Assembly (NCBI RefSeq): GCF_000283155.1
Contig: NW_004454170.1
Coordinates: forward strand, 8,828,803 to 8,892,802
Length of the DNA stretch: 64,000 nucleotides
DNA from: Ceratotherium simum simum
Lineage: Eukaryota > Chordata > Mammalia > Perissodactyla > Rhinocerotidae
Reading direction: 5' to 3'
This document shows, one piece after another, positions 27,180-39,100 of the stretch. A model generated the notes under the pieces. That model made no database searches, was not told the origin of the DNA, and worked only from the letters and a program-made list of their open reading frames with translations. The stretch's first letter is position 1, and each line of letters begins with the position of its first letter. The position numbers were made by a program, and so were the translations under genes.

Positions 27180-28560
27180 CCACTAAAATAAAAGTAAATA
27201 AATTAAAAAGGTAAAAATCCACAAAAAAAAATAGAGTAAAAAATGAACAGAAAAAAATGACTACAGAAGAAGCAGAAATAATATAGGAAACAGAGAAGAA
27301 CTTTTTTTAAAAAATAATCTCTAATTAGTATCCTCAGAGAGATTTAAGAGATATTACATCCATAAAACAAAAAATAGGATGCTATGGGGGGAAAACCCTA
27401 TAAGAGAACAAATAAGAGCTCCTATATATTAAAACTAACAAAAATTCAACGTAAATGTTAGAAGATAAAATAGTCTCACAGAGAGTAGTACAGAAAGAGA
27501 CAGAGACAAGAAATATAAAGAAATAATAATAATAAGACATAGAGGATCAAGGCAAGAGGAACAACATGCACCCTAATAGGAAGAGCAGAAAGAACAACAT
27601 GAGAAAAGGCCAGAAGACATTTTTTAAAAATTAAAACAATCAAATGTGACGGCAGAATAAAGATATTTTCAGATGTGCAAAGATGTGGGAAATTTCTTTA
27701 CCACATATTCTTTCTTAGGAAGTTACTTGAGGATGTGTATCAGCAAAATGAGGAAGTAAAGCAAGAAAGAAGACAAGATGGGAACTAGGGGGAAAAGTGG
27801 CTCCAAATGCAGAAGGCAGGGAAGGAAGCTAATAAAAAGCATTCAATACAGAATGGTTCAGAAAACAGAATTTCCAGAAGAGGGTTACCAAGGGATAAAG
27901 CAGGCCAGGATCTGATGATATTCTTGATAATTTGGAGCAACATAAAAAAGTCAAAAAAGGCATATAATTTGGGGGGCAAGAAAGGAAATTAGAAACATCA
28001 AAGAAAACAACAGCTGTGCAAGAAGGGAAACCAAATCACACTTTGTCACATCATTGTCATAATAACGTAAACCCTTTTTTAATTTCCAACTTTTAAAACC
28101 GACATACAGTTGAAGCATGAAATATTAATTATCATAAGTATCTGAATATAACCTCATCAATTCTGACACTGTAAAAATACAAATAATAAGTTTAGAGGTA
28201 CAAGAGATGTGTGTAGAGCTGATATAATAAAAAAGAAAGGTATAAATCTTTTCATTAAAGTTGCAAAGATAATCAATAAGAGAGTAATATAGTTATATTA
28301 GGAGGAGGGGGTAGGAAGTAGATAAAGTGAGCTAAAAACTCAACTAAATTAACAGAAGTCAACAGATAATACCTAAAATTGATAAATCTAGAAATAGCTA
28401 TAATGCATGTTATTTAGGGACACGGCGGAAACCATAAGAAGAAACAGCTAAAATTAGAACATGTGGTGGCTGATGAGCAGGATGCGTGAAAGGACAAGCA
28501 CAGGATGGTTGTTTTTCTTTATGAGCTCTTCAGTTTGATTTTTTTAACCATGAGCATATA
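27180..28560 (+). repeat. L1/HAL1-like A-rich relic
   Basis: The A-rich stretch includes 'taaagatattttcagatgtg', 'attctttcttaggaagttac' and 'tgaggaagtaaagcaagaa', in the order seen in old L1 or HAL1 copies just upstream of their 3' parts. No frame is open. Exact family is uncertain. Confidence 0.5.
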
Positions 28561-30730
28561 TTACTTTGATAAAAATAAGTGCATTCTTAATTTTTAATGA
28601 ATTTAATCAGAAAAGATTAATTTGTTGATTAAATTTTTCATTTACCAGAAAATGAGAACAGAATACATTTCAAGCTCCAGATATCACTGCAACTTCTCAT
28701 AAAAGTATTCTGTTCACCCTTTAAAGGTATTCATCATTCCTTAAGCATCCTCACTATCCCTGGGGTGCATATTACAGACTTATCTGGGAAAAATCAAGTC
28801 CACTAGCATCTTCTCTGACTTTAAAAAGGAAACGAAACCCATGCTTTTAATCATTATATTACATTGTCTCCTTCTTATTCCATTAAGTAATAAAATCGGA
28901 CCATTTCTATGAAAATCTTTGTAACACGTTAGATTTATGTGCCTTCCCGTAAAAATACCAAGTATAGTGGGACTTTTAATTGATGAGTCAACATTACCAT
29001 TATTGTCATCATATATTATGATTCTACCTTGTGACACACAATGATGCCCTCAGGTAATATTGACATGGTAGAAGTAATTGTTCCTCCTCTAAATGCTTGG
29101 GCTCTCCTGTCAGTCTTTTCAATGTTTCGTCTCTTCCCTCACTTGCAAACTATCACCTCTTACTTCTTAGAACTTAGTGTGCTGACCTATTTCTATAACA
29201 GTTCTGCTTCCACTCAATGATAGAAGAGGAGGAGAAGAGGGGAATCTTTGTGCCTGGATCCCCATTTAAGACTCAGGGGCGAGAGAGAATACCACACACT
29301 GGTGACTCGAAGGTTCTACATAGCAAACCTGGCAGTGTTAGCACTACTGAGTCTCCCGCAGCTCCCATGGGGTCTGCAAAGGATCCAGAAGTTCCCCACT
29401 GCCCTGCTGCTGCTAAAGTGCCCTGCTTATGCTTCTGCATAAGCAGAAGGTTACCACAGTGGAGTGAGGTGACCTTGTAGCCAAAGGTTACATGTCAAAC
29501 TATCCAAGTCTAAGATCAACATGAGGGTTCAAGCAAATACCAGAGGTGAGCTGCAGGGCCAGTGAGAGCCTAGATTAGATCAAGTTACATATATATACAC
29601 ACACACACAGAAAAAGCAAGTATGTGTTGGGTTGGGGCAAGGCACCAAGTTCTGTTCAATCCAAAGAACAGAACCTAAGTTTACCAGCTATGGACTTGAG
29701 CCCTACAGATCAGCTGGCACCCAGTGACCAGCAGACCAGGGGCCATTGCCCTAAGGACCCAAGGACTAGAGGGGAAACTAAGGCCTTGCCTCTGGGGATC
29801 TGAGGCCCCAGAAGTGATGCAAGTGCTTGCCTCCACCTCACACACCTTCTTGGAGAGAAGCAATGGGATGGGCAGAATTGGAATCTGAACACAGGAGAGA
29901 CTGAATTACCCAAAAAGACAACTGAAACTTGAAGAGCTTGAGATGCCATTAACTGGGAAGTTCAGAGTCCCTGCTAACTAGTCTGCCCTTGGTGTTCAGT
30001 GGGTTGGGAGCTTGTGAGGGAGGTAAGATCTGTTAAACAAAATAAAGTGAACCTAGGTTGGTCTGAGTCAATTCGCCACTATGCCTCCAAAAGCATATCT
30101 GCCATGAGAAGAGACAGGCTCAGAAAGTGGGACTCTCCTGAAAAAAGTGCATAAATTCCGGTGCAAGAACTCCATGATAGCCACTTCGCTTAGCCAAGGC
30201 TTCTTAATTCCTCCAGGTGGTTGGCTATATTCCTGATGGTTAAGAATGCCAAATAAGAGAGCTCTAGTGAAGTGATACAGACTTTCTGGCCAAACGGAGA
30301 GATGTACATTCCACATCCAAACATAAATGACTCTGGGATTATTCACTATTTTTCAAACTCAGTAAATGAAAACTTATTTCGAAGCCAAGCAAAACTTAAC
30401 CCACTACAAGGGGGAAAGTAACCCACTAAAAGGACAAAACATCAAAAAAAAAAAAAAATCACCTCCTAAGACTGCATCAGAATTGGCATGATCTGGATAC
30501 AAGAGATTTGGAGATTTTAAACTGAGAAACGTTAAGATATCTGCCATTCTTCATCGAAGAGGGCATCACCACCATCAAGACCACATGTATTAACAGTCAC
30601 TGGATTATTACCCCATGAGGTGGGCAGGCACTAGTATTAACCCATTTTTACAGATATTGTAAGAGGGCTTAGCAAACCAAAGGAACTTTTACTAGGTCAC
30701 ACATCTAGTAGAGCTGGGACTGTCTAACAC

Positions 30731-31534
30731 TGTATTAATCAGGGTTCTCCAGAGAAACAGAATCAATAGGAGGTATATATATAGAGAGAGAGAGAAATTA
30801 ATTTATTATAAGGAATTAGTTCCCATAATTATAGAGGCTGACAAATCCCAAGATCTGCAGTTGGCAAGTTGGAGACCCAAGAGAGCCAATGGCGTAATTC
30901 CAGTTTGAGTCCAAAGGCCTGAGAACCAGGAGAGCTGATGTTGTAAGTTCCAAAGGCTGGCGGGCTCGAAACCAAGGAAGACTCCCTCACCAATGTTTCA
31001 GTTCAAACCCAAAGGCAGGAAAAAAAACAAAGTTCCAGCTCAAAAGAATGCAGGGGAGGGGGCCGGCCCAGTGGCACAAGCGGTTAAGTGCGCATGCTCT
31101 GCAGCGGCAGCCCGGGGTTCGTGGGTTCGGATCCTGGGCATGCACTGACACACTGCTTGGCAAGCCATGCTGTAGCGGCGTCCCACATAGAGTGGAGGAA
31201 GATGGGCACAGATGTTAGCCCAGGGCCAGTCTTCCTCAGCAAAAAAAAAAAAAAAAAAAAAAAGGAGGATTGGCAGATGTTAGTTCAGGGCTGATCTTCC
31301 TCACAAAAAAAAAAAGAATTCAGGGGAAGGTCAGCCTTTTGTTCTACTCAGGCCTTCAACTAATTGGATGAGGCCCACCCATATTAGGGAGAGCAATCTG
31401 CTTTACTCAGTCTACCAATTTAAATGCTAAACTCATCCAAAAACACCCTCACAGAAACACCCAGAATAATGTTTGACCAAATATCTGGGCGCCCTGTAAC
31501 CCAGTCAAGTTGACACATAAAATTAACCATCACA
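30731..31534 (-). mobile_element. MLT2-type ERVL solo LTR
   Basis: The reverse-orientation LTR begins tgtattaatcagggttctc, continues 'cagagaaacagaatcaatag' and ends 'aaaattaaccatcaca'. A 5-bp target-site duplication aacac lies at 30726-30730 and 31535-31539, the size expected for ERVL elements. It carries no coding sequence. An ERE SINE is inserted in its middle. Confidence 0.88.
31057..31311 (+). repeat. ERE-type SINE inside the MLT2 LTR
   Basis: Head 'ggggccggcccagtggcac', box 'ggttcggatcctgggc', internal poly(A) of about 23 bases and a terminal A-run. Flanks read aaaagaatgcagggga and aaaagaattcagggga, a target-site duplication with one change. Confidence 0.93.
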
Positions 31535-32359
31535 AACACCAAAGCCAATGCTTTTAACTGTATAACATTTTGCAATAATCTTTAACAGAATCAGCAGAAT
31601 CATAGCTCACAAATTCTGTAACTCCCTCAAAGTCCTTGGTAGATCTCCAGGACTCTGGGTTTGACAGAATACAATACCTCTATAAAGCTCTATTTTGATA
31701 AAGAGCTTTTATGAAGGCAACACTAACCCCTCACTTATACCTCCCTAAGGAGATTGATCAAGCTATGAGTAGGTATCTCTAGACCAAGAGAAATCCACTC
31801 TGTGTGTCTTGGCCTCTCAGACTGGCCTGTGCCCCAGCATGGTGGAAGAAGAGAGAGCTCGAGCTACTTGCCTCCTTATGATACTCAGAGCCCACTTGTG
31901 ACAGGCCTTGCTGGCCCTCTGTTCTGTCAGCTCCAGGTTCGTGGCCTAAGAGTAGGTCAGTCACTCATGGTCTGGAAGCCAAAGTCTAGGCTTGAGGAGG
32001 GAGACAGACAACACTGCCATGTTCTCCAACCCAGTTTAACGGTAATAAAGCTGATACTGCATTTTAACCCTCATCTGGCTCCTTCAGACAGTCTTCAGTT
32101 GAGTAAAAACCTAGAGGACTGAGGGTAAAATGTGCTCCAACACATTCACAAGGATCAAAGCTCCAAGATTCTGAATGGCATTGAGAGGTCATCTGCTTTC
32201 CTGCCTCCTGGCACTGCCAAAGCATACTGGTGAGAGTCTTCACAAAATACCCACAGAGCAAGAGGCAATACGATCCCTTCCAGAACACTGCTGGTGCTTT
32301 GTAAGTCCTTTCCACTTTCTCTCTTCTTTTTTAAAAAAGATTTTTAGAAGAGACCAGCC

Positions 32360-32740
32360 CCTTACATTTCAGGCCTTCAACTCAATGATAGCTGGTCCAG
32401 TCAAAGCATCACTATAAACAGTTGAGATTACACTGGTAGCCCCCAATAAACAGTGCCTCCTCACATTCATGCCCTTGTTTAGTCCTCTCCCCTTGAATCT
32501 GGGTGAGTCTGTGATTTGCTTCAACCATCGAATGCAATAAAATGGATGCCATGCCATTCCCAGGTCTAAGCATTAAGGTCTGGAAGCTTCTGCTTCTGTA
32601 CTCTTGGGAGCCCTGAGCTGCCATGTGAGAAGTCCAGCTATACTACTGGAGAAACCATATGGACACACTACAAGCAGAGGCCACCTACTGAGAAAGAGGC
32701 CTTGAGATTACACGGAGAAGCTCTGAGGAACTTAGTCAAC
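32360..32740. mobile_element. LTR-like relic (MaLR-like), unresolved
   Basis: 'ccttgaatctgggtgagtct', 'gggagccctgagctgccatg' and 'aagtccagctatactactg' resemble sections of MLT1-type LTRs. The ends are not visible and no duplication was found. Confidence 0.4.
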
Positions 32741-34971
32741 AATGAAAACCAATGGAAGAATGAGGGGTAAAAGACACCCTATTAATCCACCCTTCCCCTC
32801 CCCCAGAAACACCTAGGGATCCCACAGAACACCATTTGAAAGAACAAGAATGGCGACAGCAACAAATCGGGTTCTAGCGGCAGTGTTGTCCCTAATGAGC
32901 TATGTGGGTAAGTCGCTTCAGCTCTCTGGGTCTCAGTGAAGGCAAACTAGAAGATCTCCATGCTTCTGGCAGCAATAAAATCCCACTTTCTAAGTAACTG
33001 GATTCATAACAAAGAACAAATCAGATGATGCCTCTGCAACCTGCAAGCCACCCACCCATTGGAGTATCAACCAGTCATGACCTTGAAATATCACTTCTCT
33101 AAATGCTGACTCTGGAGAGCCTGGATCACTTTAAAAATAGCAGAAACATCTTCTAAACTTAACTAAGTGGGAAGTGATACATTGCAGGTGAATCTTGTTG
33201 TATCAGGCTTTTATTCAGTGGAATTGTTTGGATTGGGAGACACGATACAAAGGGCAGTATTAATGTAAAAATATACCATATTGGCAAGGAATTCTACAGT
33301 AAAAATAAATCACATGTTGGTGGGTCAGTTTATATATACAGAAAATGCCTAAATGTGTCTTTGGAATCTGTAAAATGTAGGTACGACATATGCTCTTGAC
33401 TATACGTATAGCCTTTGCAGGTAGAAAGTGTAATTTCCAATCAGCCCGTGGCCCATTCTGAAGCACCAAGCCTGCCTCCAAATTCATATTTTCTGAACCG
33501 ATCAAGTCCCTCCTACATTGTTCAGTAAAATGTGTAGGTTCAACCTGGCTGCCCTTGCCATGATTTATTCATTGGCTTTCATTTGAAAGTTCCCTGTGTC
33601 TCCAGGTCTTTGATGCAAATTAACCAGATTCTGTTGCCTCCTTCTGATGCCTTTTTACCCCCTGAGGGTCTTTAGCTACAAGAGCGCATGTAATTAAATG
33701 TTAAGGTTTCCTAAATTCAACCTTCCTCAGCCCACACAGTTTTCCTCCAGTCGCAGAATAAAACAAACATTCTGTAAAAATTTGAAAGACTCCCCTCTCC
33801 CCACCAGGTAAAGTTTCTTCAGCTGATGGCGCGTGTGCCAAACCACAATGCAGTAGTCAGACGTGTCAAAATCATTCCAAATCTACCATTTGCCCATAAA
33901 GCATAACACAAAGATATTGTAAAAAGAAATTATTAGAAAATTGCTTTTCCTCATAATTACCACAAATAACAAAAGAGAAACTAACTAAAGCAATGACTTA
34001 GAAAAGTGACTCAGTTTGAGCAATTACACAGATAAAAGCTGCATTCAGTAAGCAGTTCACACAAATTTATTGCTCCCTGCCAACTCTAGTTATTTAGAGG
34101 GCTACAGTAAATATTTCACAATATGGTTCTAATAACTCGAGATATTTTCTTAGAAGAGAACACGTCTCATGACACTTCCAATGTTATAGATTACTAAGGA
34201 TATCAGTGCTCTTACAAAAAGCAAGTTTGAGCAAAAATATTTTTTCCTTTCTTTTAAAACAATAGAAAAATGATTGAGATAAGTGATGATATCAAAAGGG
34301 ATGTATATAAGCACTTGACGAAGACCAGGAAACAATAATTTGATTTGCCTGAACCTAAATAAAATCCATTTCAAATTAACTTCGAAAAAAACAAAAAAGA
34401 TCAAGATTTGGTAATATTTGGAGAATGGAGAAGATGAGATGAGAAACAAGAAGCTGTCAGTATGATGCACCTAAATAAACATCTAAAATCTTAATATCAG
34501 CAAAAGTCATTTTGTGGCTCTGTTGCATTTTTCAACCGTAAAATTCCATGAAAATGACTCTTCTAAATTGTCAAGGGCCCAATCTTTGCACAATACAAAC
34601 TGAACTCCCAAGGGATTCAATAGTTATTTGTTTTGTCTCTGATTTTAATATCCTACAGAAATACAATTTTGATTGTCAGCAAATTACAATGGGGAAAGAG
34701 ATTTCAATTTCAAAAGCAAACTCAAACACTTCATTTACTGGGTAGTTACCCCAAAGCACATGGTTTCAAAGCATGACCTCCATCTTCATTCAGCATCAAA
34801 TTAAAGGATTTTGAAACAATGAAAACAGATGAATCAGTTTCACAAGCAGTACGGAAGTGAATGATATGAAATTGTTATAAATACAGAGACTTTTTCATTA
34901 CTCAGTGATACTTTACTTAATAAACGAGAGCTCAAGTCCTATGTTGAATTACTGCTAAGAAACATTTATTT

Positions 34972-35278
34972 GGGGCCGGCCCCGTGGCTTAGGGGTTAAG
35001 TGCGTGACGCGCGCTCTGCTACTGGCGGCCCGGGTTCAGATCCCGGGCACGCACCGATGCACCGCTTCTCCGGCCGTGCTGAGGCGGCATCCCACACACA
35101 GCAATTAGACGGATGTGCAACTATGACATACAACTATCTACTAGGGGGCTTTGAGGAAAAAAAAAAAAGGAGGAGGATTGGCAATAGATGTTAGCTCAGA
35201 GCCGGTCTTCCTCAGCAAAAAGAGGAGGATTAGCACAGATGTTAGTTTAGGTCTGATCTTCCTCACAAAAAAAAAAAA
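34972..35278 (+). repeat. ERE-type SINE with composite tail
   Basis: The first 190 bases are ERE2-like (ends 'ctactagggggctttgagg' plus an A-run) and the rest is the ERE1-like 3' body 'gatgttagctcagagcc'. The perfect 15-bp duplication aagaaacatttattt flanks it at 34957-34971 and 35279-35293. Confidence 0.95.
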
Positions 35279-35984
35279 AAGAAACATTTATTTGTGTGAT
35301 CAATTGCTAAAAAGTTCTGCAATAGATTAATCAATCAGGTATTTTATTCTCATTTTTATAGTCATAATAATTTCTTAATGTACATCTGTACATATTAAAG
35401 GCACTTTCAACAAAACTCAGACCATCACCGAATAGCACAAAAAAAATTCACTCCCAGAACTCAAAAAAAAAACAAACATGACTCAAAGTAAGCAGTACAA
35501 AAATATTAAATGGTATGAGAAAAAGATTTTTTTAAGCTAGTTTTACATTTTCCTCCTGTGTTATTTTAAAACTTTCTTGGTAAATGGCTCAGTAAGGATA
35601 GGGTATAGCACGAGGGTGCACAGAAGGAATCTCAGAGCAGCTCAGTTTAATACAAAAAATATTTGAAATCTACTTTGTCCCAGGCATGGCAGAATGCAGG
35701 GGACAAATGTCCATTTAAAAGCTATACTCAACTTCCCTGTCTAGCTCTATCTCCCCTATTCTACATATCACATAATTCCACATCCTGCTTCTCCACCCAG
35801 GCCCCAGTCACAGCAAACTAGATCAGGAGTAGACAACTGGCCATACAACCCATAGTCAGGGCTGGGCCAATAAGATTCTCTCTCCAGAACAAAAACTAAG
35901 ACAGTAAAGTTGAGACATCAGAAGATGTCTCCTGAGAGTTGAGGAGACATCTTTGACCAGGTGCATGCTGGTGAGTAAACAGAG

Positions 35985-36440
35985 AAAGGAGGTCTTGAGA
36001 AAGAAAGGACGATCTCAGACACACGCACAGAAGAGCAGTCACAGAGGCCTGTAAGGGGAGAAATGCACAGCGACAGACAGACAGACAGGAGCAGAAATGG
36101 AGAGATGGAGGCAGAGAGTACAAAGACAGATAGCAAACAGGGACAGCTGGAGAGAGATGACAGACAGAGATAGTGACAAAGATAGATAGCAGACAAAAGG
36201 TAGACAGCAACAGAGACAGACGACAGAGAAAATTAGTGGCGGGCAGCAGTATGTAGAGATAGGCAAGAAGACAGACAGATGTGCAAAGGAGAGGAAAGAG
36301 GGAGGGAATGGAGGGACATGGAGCATGGGGAGAGGGGACAGGCCCACAGAGTGCAAGAGCATGAGCCAGAGCTGAAGAATGGGCACCCAAGAGCAAGAGA
36401 CCCACAGCAAGACCAAGACAGAAGAGAGTGCAGGACCACT
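35985..36440. repeat. Purine-rich low-complexity tract (GACAGA-like)
   Basis: The plus strand is dominated by A and G with short runs of gacagacagaca and agagagat, without a fixed period. On the opposite strand it leaves a 191-codon frame of Leu, Ser, Cys and Pro that is compositional, not a gene. Confidence 0.85.
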
Positions 36441-36450
36441 GGAGAGAGTA

Positions 36451-36997
36451 CAGTAGTCTCCATTTAACCAAGGGGCAGATGTTCCAAGACCCCCCGGGGA
36501 ATGCCTGAAACCACAGATAGTACTGAACTCTATATATACTATGTTTTATCCTATACGTACAAACATACCCATGATAAAGTTTAATTTATAAATTAGGCAC
36601 AGTAAGAGACTAACAACAATAACTTCTCTTTGGCATATCTGAATTGCCAGCATCACTACTCTTGCGCTTTGGGGCCATCATTAAATAAAATAAGGGTTAC
36701 CTGAACACAAGCACTGCGATACTGTGACAGTCAATGTGAACAGTTGATCTGATAACTGAGGTGGCTACTAAGTGACTAATGGGAGGGCAGTGTATACAGT
36801 GTGGATATGCTGGACAAAGGGATGATTCACGTCTTGGGCAGGATGGAGCAGGACGGCTGAGATTTCATCACACTACTGAGAACGGTGTGCAATTTAAAAC
36901 TTATAAATTGTTTATTTCTGGAATTTTCCATTTAATATTTTCAGACCTTGGCTGACCTCAGTTAACTAAAACCTCGGATAAGGGGAGGGGTCTACTG
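36451..36997 (+). mobile_element. Tc1/mariner Tigger-like non-autonomous DNA transposon
   Basis: The element starts cagtagtctccatttaacca and ends with the inverted counterpart 'ggataaggggaggggtctac' then tg, flanked by TA dinucleotides at 36449-36450 and 36998-36999. Inside are 'ggggaatgcctgaaaccac' and 'aaagtttaatttataaatt', typical of this family. No transposase frame remains. Confidence 0.85.
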
Positions 36998-37289
36998 TAC
37001 GTGAGAAATTGAGGAGAGAGACTGAGACCAAGAGCCAGCAGAGGATACAGAAAGAGAAGAAAAACAGAAAATTCAAAGAGAAGGCATTACTAGAGACAAG
37101 TGCGAGGTAGGGATTGGGAAGTTGGGAGAGAGGAGGCATTTTAAATGAAGAGAATAACAGAGAAAAGTGACACATTTGATTAAGTTGGCCAGAGCATAAT
37201 CCCTGGACGTTCTAGCTAGGTGGGAAAAGTATAAAGTGGAATTTCATCTGATGGAAAGAGAATGACTAGAATGTAGGACCTTCTTTAAA

Positions 37290-37620
37290 AAGAATCAGTT
37301 ATCATGTCAAAATGGCAGACTGAAAACACACATTTATTTCCTTGTTCTTAAAAAATTAAATGGAATATACCCACAACAACAAAGAGAAAGGAGTTACCAG
37401 CAGGCATGAGCTCAGTTTCTGGAAGATGAAAAGTAGATGGAGGATGATGTGTGGCAGAGGAAGCCACGATTTTAAAATTCAAGAGAGATCTGGCCAAGAC
37501 GGGGGCTAATGGGCCCAGCAGGTCCCTGAAGAGACTCAAGACATTGAAATGCTACTACTACATAGGCAGGAATGAAATGTGAGTAAAAACTGAGAAACTA
37601 ATTGGAAGTCTATAGAGAAA
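37290..37620 (+). repeat. Possible L1 5'-UTR relic
   Basis: 'tcatgtcaaaatggcagact' followed by 'aagccacgattttaaaattc' resembles the opening of L1 5' UTRs. Weak call. Confidence 0.35.
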
Positions 37621-37721
37621 AAGTCCACTCACTTTCTGACACATGGCCTCCTCCATCCACACACTCTGGCAGCCAAGCATTTACCTCTCAGATAAAGAAA
37701 TGCATGGAGTTGTTTGGAAAG

Positions 37722-37862
37722 CAGTAGTCCTCCAACTGCAACATCCACTGGAATTGCCTGGAAGGCTTAGTAAAACAGATAACTGGGTCCCATCCCCAGA
37801 GTTACTAATTCACTAGGTAGAAGGTAGGGCCCGAGAATCTGCATTCCTAACAAGTTCCTAGA
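37722..37862 (+). mobile_element. MER5-type hAT-Charlie MITE
   Basis: 'agtagtcctccaactgcaac', 'actggaattgcctggaaggc', 'gagaatctgcattcctaac' follow the MER5 order in forward orientation. Confidence 0.8.
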
Positions 37863-37884
37863 GATTCTACTACTAGAAATTAAC

Positions 37885-38080
37885 CAAAGGCAATTTACTT
37901 AATCTCTTTAAACCTCAGTTTCTGCACTTGTAAAATGGGAACAGTGAAAGTACCCACAGGATAGAGTTATAGTGAAGATGAGAAGAGATGATGCATGTAA
38001 AACCTCTGGCACACTGCCAGGCACACATGTGAGAAAGGCTATGTAATTTGTCCAAGGTCATGATTATAACCAATAGCTAT
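37885..38080 (+). repeat. MIR SINE relic
   Basis: 'ttacttaatctctttaaacc', 'tcagtttctgcacttgtaaa' and 'tctggcacactgccaggc' are forward MIR landmarks; it follows directly after the MER5. Confidence 0.8.
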
Positions 38081-38409
38081 CATTGGTGCTTATAACCAGT
38101 ATTAACTGGCTTCTAATGTCTGTGATAGACTGCCAGTTTACTTATGGTCTCTCTTGACTTCCAAGATTATGAAAGTGAAAAAAGATGGAAAAGGAATGTG
38201 AAAGTCCTCATCAAGCCTGTAGGTGACCAACTCGCTAAGTTGAAAAGCAAGGGCAGGCATATGCTGCCTTCTTCAGGCAGATCACAGGTGTTTTTTGTTA
38301 GTTGAAAGAAGCACCTCAGTGCACACCCCCTCACCAAGCTCACCCCCATCACTGAAACTGATCTAGACAAAAGGTTGTCACAGTACTTCATCCAGTGAAC
38401 GAGTAACTG

Positions 38410-39100
38410 GCTCTATCGGTCAGAGTCCTGTCAAGAAAATAATGGTCCCTTCAAATGGATACTTAGAGGAGTGTTTAATAAGGAGCTATTTACAAAGGCA
38501 TGGATGAGGTACAGGCAGTGGTGTGCCGGTAACCTGACTCTCAGTGTGGGGATGGGGTGGGGAGCCCTGATTTATAGCATTTGCCAATTTCTGCTCCCAC
38601 CATGGCAGATTTCAAGCTACTAAGGGAGAAGTCCCTGAACCAGGAATAGGGAAGAGACGCACACAATCAGATCCTGAGAGGTGGTACCAGCCAGCGGCAG
38701 CCTGGGCCAGGACACCACTGAGGAAAACTTCAGCAGGGACAGCGCAGGGCCCCAGGGTCAGGAACAGTGGGACATTTTAAGGCGCTCAGCCCTACCCAAA
38801 CCCAAAGGGAGCGAGCTGGAGATGTAACCGTTAATCAAGGGAATACAGATAGGCTATGAAGACACTGCAGGGAGGAGACCAGGAGAATAAATATCACAGC
38901 CTCTCCCTCCCGCCTCCCACCTCATGGTGGTCTGCCCCACAAGCTGAAGCCAGCCAGGGGCCAGAAAGCAAGGGCGCCTATTGACCTAATCCATATAGGT
39001 CAGCCTCCCAGGACACGGAGCAGGTTGAAGAAGAAAAGAGAATGGCTCTAGGGAGGCAAACAGAAGATACGCAGTACATTGGCCCACGTAGAGGCTCAAC
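38410..39100. mobile_element. Possible old LTR relic
   Basis: 'gagtgtttaataaggagcta', 'tttacaaaggcatggatgag' and later GC-rich text ending 'ctcccgcctcccacctcatg' recall an LTR seen often in mammalian DNA, but I cannot name the family or fix the ends. Confidence 0.35.

Larger units (their letters stand above)
30600..31570 (-). repeat. MIR SINE relic split by an ERVL LTR
   Basis: The MIR reads 'ttattaccccatgaggtggg', 'cccatttttacagatattg', 'ctaggtcacacatctagtag' up to 30730 and resumes with 'aacaccaaagccaatgctt' and 'ttaactgtataaca' at 31535. The two halves join in consensus order once the LTR between them is removed. Confidence 0.8.

Noticed and set aside
30731..31534. Provirus with coding potential
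   Set aside because: Only LTR sequence is present between the aacac duplications; no internal viral region exists here, and the same holds for the other LTRs in the window.
35896..36471. 191-codon minus-strand frame with membrane-like Leu/Ser/Cys runs
   Set aside because: It is the complement of the purine-rich low-complexity tract; the hydrophobic look comes from composition, and two other frames over the same DNA are open for similar lengths.
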